A stretch of DNA of 64,000 nt from Nocardia amamiensis NBRC 102102 (GTDB taxonomy: Bacteria; Actinomycetota; Actinomycetes; Mycobacteriales; Mycobacteriaceae). Shown here piece by piece: positions 31,998-38,408 of the stretch. Each line of letters begins with the position of its first letter. Position 1 is the first letter of the stretch. The stretch is taken from the NCBI RefSeq assembly GCF_001612745.1, contig NZ_BDBA01000044.1:1-64000 (forward strand), written 5' to 3'. Made by a program: the position numbers and the translations under genes. Below the pieces are notes generated by a model. The model was not told the DNA's origin. It worked only from the letters and a program-made list of their open reading frames with translations, and ran no database searches.

Positions 31998-32160
31998 AGC
32001 TCATCGCCCCCCGGATAACAGAAAGACCCCCGGCAACGGCATCGACCCCGTTGCGATCAGCCTCGGCGACGAAGACGCCGAGGACGAATATTTTGCCGAA
32101 GGTCCGCTGACCGACGCTCCACCGAATCCGCTCGACAACGCTCAGGTGGTACGGCTCGGC
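31998..32160 (+). pseudogene. Displaced linker copy beyond the giant gene's stop
   Basis: About 45 bases after the stop codon, a different frame reads KTPGNGIDPVAISLGDEDAEDEYF (linker at 32044-32067, followed by the usual acidic tail). The +1 offset means the present protein cannot include it. It is probably a remnant of a further module junction, lost when the 3' end was rearranged. Confidence 0.6.
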
Positions 32161-32162
32161 CA

Positions 32163-32393
32163 CCTCTTCCAGTGGGGCCGACCATCGGCGGTCTGCTACT
32201 GGAGTATGCGGCTGGCAATGGATCTTCTTGATCAACGCGCCGATCGGATTGCTCGGGCTGCTCCTGGCCGCACGACTCCTGCCCGCCGACGAACCTGCCG
32301 GAACAACCGGGCCGCTGGACATAGTCGGTCTCACGCTGGCTTCGCTCGGCATGGTCGGTCTCACTTACGCCCTGGCGGCCTTCGCCATTCGTA
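32163..32393 (+). pseudogene. DHA2 (EmrB/QacA-type) efflux pump fragment
   Basis: VGPTIGGLLLEYA (frame of 32178, up to about 32210) continues as GWQWIFLINAPIGLLGLLLAARLLPADEPAG and DIVGLTLASLGMVGLTYALAAF in the frame of 32219. Together they match helices 5-7 of 14-TM drug/H+ antiporters, interrupted by one frameshift near 32205-32215. Both ends are missing. It is debris between the giant gene and the convergent regulator operon. Confidence 0.7.
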
Positions 32394-32771
32394 TCAGCGA
32401 GTTGCTCCCGCCATCGAACGTTCGATCACCTCGAAGATGTCGGCATCCGTCTCCTGCTGCCACTCGGGCAACTGATCCCAATCCGCCACATACCCCGGCT
32501 TCGGGTCAGGAATGTGCTTGTAGATCTGCCCGATCCAGCACAGCGCGAGCCATCTACCTTTCTGCGTCCGGCTGAGCTTGCTCGTACTCCCACCGCTAGC
32601 TGCTACAAAGGCGGCCACTTGGTCGTAGACGGCAATCGCGCTGGCCTGCTCCCATTCAGGCATTTCCTCCCAGGGTGCGATGTACCCCGGCTTCGGATCA
32701 CCGGGGTAATGAGCCTTCACTCCGTCGATCCATGCCTGTCGGAAGACGCGACCGCGGTCTAATTCCTGCAC
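32394..32771 (-). CDS. Small protein with two RyR-like repeats
   Basis: 125 residues from GTG at 32771, chosen because AGGAG lies four bases upstream (complement of 32776-32780). The start lies inside the 3' end of the XRE/TPR regulator gene (74-base overlap), so the two are probably co-translated. Two internal repeats, KPGYIAPWEEMPEWEQ and KPGYVADWDQLPEWQQ, each followed by a helix, resemble the RyR motif (VPWEELPE). Between them lies LSRTQKGRWLALCWIGQIYKHIPD. RyR-like domains are suspected ligand or nucleotide sensors in bacteria. Function is unknown to me. The family seems to accompany XRE/TPR regulators in nocardioform bacteria, which is from memory. Confidence 0.75.
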   Translation of the reverse strand: MQELDRGRVFRQAWIDGVKAHYPGDPKPGYIAPWEEMPEWEQASAIAVYDQVAAFVAASGGSTSKLSRTQKGRWLALCWIGQIYKHIPDPKPGYVADWDQLPEWQQETDADIFEVIERSMAGATR

Positions 32772-34131
32772 GACTCTCCTCAGATTGATTGGCGTGGTTC
32801 TGTGACAACGCGACGATCTGGCGATCGAGGTGCTCGACATGCCGGTCGTCGCCGAGCGGCGCGAGTCGGCGGCGTAGATTTTCGAGCCGACGACCGATGT
32901 ATCCGGAGCGGGTCTGCCGGGCAAGATCCAGAGCAGCGTCGCCATACATGACCGCCTGGAGAGGGTCTCTCTTCACTGCGCCGACGGCAGCGAGATCTAC
33001 GAGAACGCTGGCGCGGCGCCGAGACGAAAGCCAGTTGTTCAGGACGTCATCGAGAATCTGTTCAGCGCGGTCAGGCTGATCGAGTTGGACAAGACACGTA
33101 GCTCGTTCCTCGGCCAGACGATCGCCGTCGAATCTCAACCACCCGTTGGATCCCAGGTGACTCATGGACAGGACTCCTTCCGCTGAGTCGGTGGCACGCT
33201 CCCACCCGGCATAGTCGCCCAGTCCAGCCAGCGCCCGCGCATGCACCGCATCGACCCAATACCTCGTGGTCAGAGCATGATCCCCACGACGCGCAATCTG
33301 CCGTGCCGACTCGGCGAGTGTTACCGCCGCGGGAAAGTAATTGTCGTGGATGCTGATGTAAGCCTGCCGGGTCAAGGCGCAGGCCCAAAGATCCCAAGCA
33401 GAAGCTTCTTTGCTGAGAGATGCGGCAACCGTATAGCAGTATGCCGCCTCAGGATACCGATCATCGTCGAACAGAATCTCTCCCGCCAACTGTGAGACCT
33501 CGGCGGCAAGTTCGCAGAGACGACGACGGACCGAGTCACTATCGGGACGGCACAGACCGCTGACCACGACACGCAAGTGTTCGCGGACTGCAGGTAAGGC
33601 TGCAGCTTTCGTCGGCGCTGATGAATACTCCTGCCACAGAAGTTGATTCATCGCCGCGTATTGATCGGTCGTGGCAATCTCGATTCGGCGTTCGAGGTCA
33701 TCGGATTCGACGACCCTGTCCCAGTCGATGGACGTCGCCAGCGCCGCGCTGGACACGGATAGCAACTGCAGCAGTTCGCGCCGATTCATGTCATCGATCT
33801 CCGTGAGGTACTGGGGGCCGTGCAGACCGGGCGACTCGTCGCTGTCGAGCTCAGACGCTCGTTCCGACGCCTGGCGCAGCCCGGACGGTCGTCGCAGTTC
33901 ACCGCAACGCAGTCGGAACCTGGCCAGCTGGTCTGCGTCTGCTCGCGCGAGAAAGGTGTCCATGATCGCGGCGTGTTGCGCACGGAGGATCCGCTTCGCA
34001 CCTTTGCGTTCCCAGTTCCGGAGCGTGTCGAAGGGAACCCCAGCGAGTTGACAGAACCCTAGCCGCGTCTCACGCAGCGCATCCCGCAGCGCACGTACCT
34101 CCAGCCCGGTCCACTGAAGCTGAACAGACAT
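32698..34131 (-). CDS. XRE-family regulator with TPR-like C-terminal region
   Basis: 477 residues from ATG at 34131; two further in-frame ATGs lie 5 and 10 codons upstream, but the run of G ahead of 34131 fits a ribosome site better. The N-terminal HTH (VRALRDALRETRLGFCQLAGVPFDTLRNWERKGAK) is Cro/C1-like. A Ser/Asp-rich linker and about 300 residues of helical repeats follow (LAAEVSQLAGEILFDDDRYPEAAYCYTVAASLS and onward), typical of TPR regulators that sense peptides or small ligands. It is divergent from the small gene at 34281 and overlaps the small RyR-like gene downstream. GGGGTA-type repeats in the divergent region are candidate binding sites. Confidence 0.85.
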   Translation of the reverse strand: MSVQLQWTGLEVRALRDALRETRLGFCQLAGVPFDTLRNWERKGAKRILRAQHAAIMDTFLARADADQLARFRLRCGELRRPSGLRQASERASELDSDESPGLHGPQYLTEIDDMNRRELLQLLSVSSAALATSIDWDRVVESDDLERRIEIATTDQYAAMNQLLWQEYSSAPTKAAALPAVREHLRVVVSGLCRPDSDSVRRRLCELAAEVSQLAGEILFDDDRYPEAAYCYTVAASLSKEASAWDLWACALTRQAYISIHDNYFPAAVTLAESARQIARRGDHALTTRYWVDAVHARALAGLGDYAGWERATDSAEGVLSMSHLGSNGWLRFDGDRLAEERATCLVQLDQPDRAEQILDDVLNNWLSSRRRASVLVDLAAVGAVKRDPLQAVMYGDAALDLARQTRSGYIGRRLENLRRRLAPLGDDRHVEHLDRQIVALSQNHANQSEESRAGIRPRSRLPTGMDRRSEGSLPR

Positions 34132-34280
34132 AGGCACTACCCCCATACCCGTCGAGTGCATGCAGCATACCCCCGACGAACCCTTGTAATACCCCTGATG
34201 ACACTCCTTACCAGGCCTTCCTTGCTGCGACCGTTGGCACAGCTCCAGATATCAACCCGAACCCACGCAAGAGGACAGTC
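34132..34280. promoter_or_regulatory. Divergent promoter region with repeated TACCCC boxes
   Basis: TACCCC occurs at 34138, 34168 and 34190, plus a partial TACCC at 34146, all in the same orientation (GGGGTA towards the regulator gene), spaced about 30 and 22 bases. It separates the regulator (leftward) from the small gene at 34281. An autoregulatory operator array is a guess. Confidence 0.35.
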
Positions 34281-34490
34281 ATGTTCGAAACATTGAAGGT
34301 CGGCGCTTGGGCATGCATCGACGGACGGTGCCCCGTACGCCCACTCCTCCACCCGGAAGACCAAGCTGTCACCCTGATCTTCGGTGACTGTGACACCTTC
34401 GAGCTGTACCTCGACGGTGCCGCCCTCCGAAACATCATCAAACTCGCGACCATCGCTCTCGACGAGCTCACGACGCACGCCTCCACTTAG
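34281..34490 (+). CDS. Small hypothetical protein
   Basis: 69 residues from ATG at 34281, with GAGGA about six bases upstream. The sequence is a compact alpha/beta protein with three Cys (ACIDGRC and FGDCD) and a closing amphipathic helix (LRNIIKLATIALDEL). No family is recognised. Its divergent placement suggests it is a target or partner of the XRE/TPR regulator. Confidence 0.65.
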   Translation: MFETLKVGAWACIDGRCPVRPLLHPEDQAVTLIFGDCDTFELYLDGAALRNIIKLATIALDELTTHAST

Positions 34491-34558
34491 ACCTGGATTG
34501 ATCGCAATGTGCAGTAGAGCGGTACCGGCTCAGCATCGAGGCGACCTTCGCCATACCG

Positions 34559-35236
34559 TCAGCGCGTCGGATACCCGGGCGCACTGGCCCACTTCTCGCC
34601 CGCGATCACGACGTGGTCGAGGAAGCGGAGGCCTACGGTGTGGGCGGCTTCGGTGAGGATGGTGGTGGCGCGGCGGTCGTCGGGGCTGGGGGTGGGGTCG
34701 CCGGAGGGGTGGTTGTGGACGACGGCGAAGGCGCGGCCGTCGTGGCGCAGGACGGTGTTCAGGATTTCCCGGACCGGGACGGCGACCTGGTCGACGGCGC
34801 CTTCGGCGACGAAAACCTTGTGGCGCAATCGGTTCTGCGTGTCGCATACCAGCACGAGCAGTCGCTCCACGCGGGCGCCGGTGAACTGCGGGCGGGCCGC
34901 GGCGGCCACGTCGGCGGCGCTGGTCAACCGGAACGAGGTGTCCGGGCCGCCGCGTGCGCGGGCTCCGAGGTGGAACGCGGCGATGATCGCGGACGCCTTC
35001 GCCACGCCGATCCCGGCCCGCCGCGACAACTCCTCCGGACGCGCGGATGCCAATCCGGGCAGCCCATCGTGCTCGACCAGCAACTCCGCCGCCAGATCCA
35101 GCGCACTCGCACCACGCCTGCCGTGCCGCAACAGCAGCGCGAGCAACTCCGCGTCGCTGAGCGCTTGTGGTCCGAGCACCAGCAACCGCTCGCGCGGCCG
35201 CTGCGCGACCGGCACATCGACAAGAGAGACCGCCAT
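34559..35236 (-). CDS. radC: RadC-family JAMM/MPN+ protein
   Basis: 225 residues from ATG at 35236 (MAVSLVDVPVAQRPRE), preceded by GGAG; longer readings start in unlikely sequence. The N-terminal helix-hairpin-helix region (LSDAELLALLLRHG, then RRAGIGVAKASAIIAAF) and the JAMM metal motif HNHPSGDPTPSPDD are intact, with the expected ETQNRL-like strand as CDTQNRL. The length matches typical RadC. Despite its name the family's DNA-repair role is doubtful, and many copies travel with mobile or accessory DNA, which fits this location. It converges with the small gene at 34281. Confidence 0.92.
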   Translation of the reverse strand: MAVSLVDVPVAQRPRERLLVLGPQALSDAELLALLLRHGRRGASALDLAAELLVEHDGLPGLASARPEELSRRAGIGVAKASAIIAAFHLGARARGGPDTSFRLTSAADVAAAARPQFTGARVERLLVLVCDTQNRLRHKVFVAEGAVDQVAVPVREILNTVLRHDGRAFAVVHNHPSGDPTPSPDDRRATTILTEAAHTVGLRFLDHVVIAGEKWASAPGYPTR

Positions 35237-35575
35237 TACTCCACCCCTCGGTCCGGCCAACAGTGCCCGGGATTCTGCCAGCCACCACCGACATCTCGGC
35301 CGGAGCTGGTCGCTCGCGGTCGTGCCTTCCTGCCGACACGCGGAGCCCGTCATGCTCCGCCTGCATGCCGACAGTCCTATCCCGGTTCTCCCCGACTGCT
35401 GCTCGCACTCGGGCCACGGCAGTACGGCGTCGCCACTCGAACCTGAGCGCTACACAGCCCCGCGCCGGGCCGAGCGGAGACAAGGCGGCCGCCTATCCGG
35501 GAATCAGCACGCAACCCATATGCTGATGGGCGGTTCGGTCACCAAGTCAGTCCGTGAGCTGGGAGTTGATGGGCG
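35237..35575. other. Intergenic region, no gene seen
   Basis: About 340 bases between the radC start and the DUF6881 gene. Readings on both strands lack a ribosome site or recognisable family. It must hold the leftward radC promoter and a rightward promoter. No repeat or RNA gene was recognised. Confidence 0.5.
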
Positions 35576-35872
35576 ATGTGGTACCTGAAGGCGCAATGGC
35601 ATCACAACTTCACCGACGAGCCGGTCGAGATGTTCAGCGAGATCGGCGACGACGGTTTCGAGGTGCGCAAGGTGGAGATATTTTCCGACGGCCGCATGGA
35701 TTGGGCCGATGCCGGTCGCGGCACCGGCACGACAACGCTCAGCCGGATGCCGATCCCGATGGTGGACGAGATCAACGAACAGGTCGAGTATTCTGCCCTC
35801 GCGGTCGATGCTCGCGAGTTCGAAACCGTATGGCTGCGTGCACTCGGACAGCAACGGCGCGAGCAGCGATAG
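35576..35872 (+). CDS. DUF6881 domain protein
   Basis: 98 residues, MWYLKAQWHHNFTDEPVEMFSEIGDDGFEVRKVEIF and onward. The opening W-x-H-x-x-x-(D/E)EPV-x-x-(Y/F)SEI-x-x-DG-x-E-x-RKVE is the pattern I associate with DUF6881. These small actinobacterial proteins often sit near toxin or immunity genes, and an immunity-like role is a guess. GGGAG lies upstream. It converges with the VapB-like gene. Confidence 0.75.
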   Translation: MWYLKAQWHHNFTDEPVEMFSEIGDDGFEVRKVEIFSDGRMDWADAGRGTGTTTLSRMPIPMVDEINEQVEYSALAVDAREFETVWLRALGQQRREQR

Positions 35873-35912
35873 TGCGCTGCTGTGAGGTGGCGCCGCCCAT
35901 CCGGGTGATCCC

Positions 35913-36116
35913 CTAACGCTCGACGGCCGCGGCATCCGGCTCGGGAGGGGTGAGGAAGGCCTTCGCGGCGAGCTTCTCCAAGTGATGCAACTGCCGCTCG
36001 TGGACGACGATCCGGCGCAGGGCCTCGTTGATGGTGGCGTCGCTCGTCGCCGTGCCCATGATGGCGGCGGCAGCGGCGAGCAGATTCTGGTCGAGATCGA
36101 TCCGCACGGATTTCAT
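35913..36116 (-). CDS. VapB-like antitoxin, no toxin partner nearby
   Basis: 67 residues from ATG at 36116 with a strong AAGGAGG ribosome site. MKSVRIDLDQNLLAAAAAIMGTATSDATINEALRRIV is a ribbon-helix-helix of the VapB/DUF2191 class (strand, then 'TINEALRR' helix), with a short C-terminal tail that would normally bind VapC. No PIN-domain gene follows; the next gene is convergent. It is an orphan or solo regulator. Confidence 0.75.
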   Translation of the reverse strand: MKSVRIDLDQNLLAAAAAIMGTATSDATINEALRRIVVHERQLHHLEKLAAKAFLTPPEPDAAAVER

Positions 36117-36188
36117 GCGTCCTCCTTCGTACATTCGCCATATTGCGGCATGACGCCCGCTCATGTCCGGCAAATCGCGAACTAGGCC

Positions 36189-36216
36189 TTGCATTCATAC
36201 CCTACGGGGGTATAGT
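36189..36216 (+). promoter_or_regulatory. Leaderless promoter overlapped by a CsoR-type palindrome
   Basis: ATACCC (36197-36202), five bases, GGGTAT (36208-36213) is a perfect dyad of the ATACCC-x-x-x-x-x-GGGTAT type bound by CsoR/RcnR-family repressors. It lies between a -35-like TTGCAT (36189-36194) and a -10-like TATAGT (36211-36216, 16-base spacer). The -10 is seven bases from the ATG at 36224 and no ribosome site is present, so transcription probably starts at the ATG. Confidence 0.6.
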
Positions 36217-36223
36217 TCCACGC

Positions 36224-36754
36224 ATGGAGCACAGGCACGACCTCTCCGGCGACCACGCCTCGCACGCGCACGCGACGCACACCGCCGAGCAGCACACCGC
36301 GAAGCACCCGTCGGCTACCTGGCAAATGGCCGCCATGGCGACCCTGCACTGCCTCACCGGCTGTGCCATCGGCGAGGTCCTCGGCATGGTGATCGGCACC
36401 GCGCTGGGCTGGAGCAACGCCGCGACCATGGCCCTGGCCATCGTGCTGGCGTTCCTGTTCGGCTACGCCTTCACCATGCGCGGCGTGCTGCGGGCGGGAC
36501 TGCCGCTGGCCGCGGCCGTGAGCACCGCCCTCGCCGCCGACACCGTGTCGATCACCGTCATGGAGATCGTGGACAACGCGGTGATCCTCGCTGTCCCGGG
36601 CGCGATGGACGCCCACCTGGACAGCGCGCTGTTCTGGATCACCCTCGCCTTCGCCTTCGCGGTGGCGTTCGTGGTGACCACGCCGGTGAACAAATGGATG
36701 ATCGGACGCGGCAAGGGCCACGCGGTGGTGCATTCGCTGCACGGCGGGCACTGA
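36224..36754 (+). CDS. His-rich DUF4396 membrane protein
   Basis: 176 residues from ATG at 36224. The first 30 residues contain a run of His (MEHRHDLSGDHASHAHATHTAEQHTAKHP) likely to bind metal. Four or five membrane segments follow (TLHCLTGCAIGEVLGMVIG, MALAIVLAFLFGYAF, a long Ala-rich helix, and FWITLAFAFAVAFVVTTPVNKWMIG). DUF4396 genes commonly occur with copper or heavy-metal genes; with the CsoR-type operator directly upstream, a metal-responsive membrane role is the best inference. A hairpin terminator follows at 36799. Confidence 0.85.
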   Translation: MEHRHDLSGDHASHAHATHTAEQHTAKHPSATWQMAAMATLHCLTGCAIGEVLGMVIGTALGWSNAATMALAIVLAFLFGYAFTMRGVLRAGLPLAAAVSTALAADTVSITVMEIVDNAVILAVPGAMDAHLDSALFWITLAFAFAVAFVVTTPVNKWMIGRGKGHAVVHSLHGGH

Positions 36755-36798
36755 TCAGCACGCGGCCCAGCATTTCCTGCCGCCGACGCCGGAAAGTG

Positions 36799-36839
36799 GC
36801 CCGTTCAGCTAGGCAGTTTGCTCAGCTGGACGGGCTTTT
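36799..36839 (+). terminator. Rho-independent terminator after the DUF4396 gene
   Basis: A 12-base stem (36799-36810 with 36824-36835, one mismatch) and a 13-base loop are followed by TTTT. It ends the DUF4396 transcript before the hydroxylase gene. Confidence 0.8.
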
Positions 36840-36875
36840 GTTGTCGGCGGCGGTCAGCGGTGCTTGCATCGAAGT

Positions 36876-37769
36876 ATGTTCAATGAGGCTCAGCTGTACT
36901 CGCCGGTCACCCGCACCGGCGACGACGTGACAGTGCACCTGAGCGACGAGCACCCCGGCGTGCACGATCCCGAGTACCGGGCCCGTCGCAACGCCATCGC
37001 CGCGCTGGCACTGGACTACGCGCCAGGAAAACCGCTCCCCCGCATCGACTACACCGATGAGGAACAGCAGGTGTGGCGGATCGTGTCGGCCGAACTCACG
37101 CGCAAACACCGCACCTACGCCAGCGCGGAGGTGCTCGCGGCGGCCGAGGCGCTGGCCCTGCCGACCGATCACATCCCGCAGCTGGACGAGGTGTCCGCGG
37201 CGCTCGCACCGCTGACCGGATTCCGCTATGTCCCGGCCGCGGGCCTGGTGCCGCTGCGCGAGTTCTTCGGCTCCTTCGCCGATCGGATCTTCCATTCCAC
37301 CCAGTACATCCGGCATCACTCCGCGCCGCTGTACACACCGGAGCCGGACGCCATCCACGAGATCATCGGGCACGCCACTCAGATCGCCAGCCCGCGCTTC
37401 GCGGCGGTCTACGCCGCGGTCGGCGCGGCGGTCGGCAGGCTCAGCACCGAGCGTGCGCTGAAGTTCCTCGCCGACGTCTTCTGGTTCTCGATGGAATTCG
37501 GCGTCGTCCGGGAACATGGCGAGGTCCGCTGCTATGGAGCGGGTCTGCTGTCGTCCTACGGCGAGATCGAGGAGTTCCGGCACGCCGAGCTGCGTCCGCT
37601 CGACATCGCCCAGATGGGTACCGCGGTCTACGACATCACGCACTACCAGCCGATTCTCTACTGCGCGGAATCGATCGCCGAGATCGAGGACGTGATCGGC
37701 GGCTTCTTCGCGACCATGGACGACGACACACCCGATCGATTGCGGCACGCCAGCCCAGCCGGAGCGTAG
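36876..37769 (+). CDS. phhA: Phenylalanine 4-monooxygenase
   Basis: 297 residues from ATG at 36876 (an upstream TTG at 36864 adds four residues). It is a pterin-dependent aromatic amino acid hydroxylase converting phenylalanine to tyrosine. The non-haem iron ligands are in PDAIHEIIGHA (two His) and FWFSMEFGV (Glu). QYIRHHSAPLYTPEPD is the conserved pterin/substrate loop, and FRYVPAAGLVPLREFFGSFADRIFHSTQYIR precedes it. Length suits the bacterial single-domain enzyme without the ACT regulatory domain. It stands alone, after the terminator at 36799 and convergent with the TetR gene. Confidence 0.92.
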   Translation: MFNEAQLYSPVTRTGDDVTVHLSDEHPGVHDPEYRARRNAIAALALDYAPGKPLPRIDYTDEEQQVWRIVSAELTRKHRTYASAEVLAAAEALALPTDHIPQLDEVSAALAPLTGFRYVPAAGLVPLREFFGSFADRIFHSTQYIRHHSAPLYTPEPDAIHEIIGHATQIASPRFAAVYAAVGAAVGRLSTERALKFLADVFWFSMEFGVVREHGEVRCYGAGLLSSYGEIEEFRHAELRPLDIAQMGTAVYDITHYQPILYCAESIAEIEDVIGGFFATMDDDTPDRLRHASPAGA

Positions 37770-37802
37770 TAGTTCCGGCACACCGAGCCGGGTCGAAGCC
37801 GC

Positions 37803-38408
37803 TCAGGCCTGCGGCCCGAGCGGCATGCCCGCGTCCAGGAACTCCAAGGTGCGGGTGATGTTCTCGATGTTCAACGGCGTGACCGTGGCCATGGCCAGGG
37901 CGGCGCCTGCCATCGCGCCCGCCGCCACGCGCACCTCGAAATCGTCTGCGGGCCTGCCGACATGGTCGGCCAGCAAGCCGGCGAGGAGATCGATGCTGCG
38001 GATGATCTCCCAGCCGATGGCCGACCGCAGCTCCGGCACGTGATAGAGCAGCGCTTGCCGTTCCTGCTCGAACGCCAGATCGGCCGAGGGCAGACCGCCG
38101 AAGACCTCGAGCACCGCGTTGCGCAAGGCGGTGAACGGCGAGACGTCGCGCGGCTGCCGTCGCAGCGCCTCGATCATCAGCGGATCGAGGTCGTCGGCGA
38201 GCACCAGCTGTTCCTTGGTCGGGAAGTAGCGGAAGAAGGTGCTCGGCGAGACATCGGCGGCCGCGGCGATCTGCTCGATCGTCGTCTCGTTGTAGCCCTG
38301 CTCGCGGAACAGCCGGAACGCCTCCATGCGAATCGTCCGGCGGGTCCGTTCCTTCTTCCGCTCGCGCAGACCCTGCGCCGTCCCGCTCGCGGGTAGCTCA
38401 ACCGACAT
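37803..38408 (-). CDS. TetR-family regulator, coupled to the efflux pump
   Basis: 201 residues from ATG at 38408. The HTH (RRTIRMEAFRLFREQGYNETTIEQIAAAADVSPSTFFRYFPTKEQLV) is a canonical TetR N-terminus. The C-terminal ligand domain is typical in length. The start codon overlaps the stop of the upstream DHA2 gene by 11 bases (ATGTCGGTTGA), so pump and regulator are translationally coupled. The dyad at 39943-39976 is the likely operator. Confidence 0.92.
   Translation of the reverse strand: MSVELPASGTAQGLRERKKERTRRTIRMEAFRLFREQGYNETTIEQIAAAADVSPSTFFRYFPTKEQLVLADDLDPLMIEALRRQPRDVSPFTALRNAVLEVFGGLPSADLAFEQERQALLYHVPELRSAIGWEIIRSIDLLAGLLADHVGRPADDFEVRVAAGAMAGAALAMATVTPLNIENITRTLEFLDAGMPLGPQA

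Noticed and set aside
3..31997. Splitting the giant frame into separate genes at internal ATG/GTG codons near linkers
   Set aside because: No stop codons, ribosome sites or intergenic gaps occur at the linkers; all modules share one frame.
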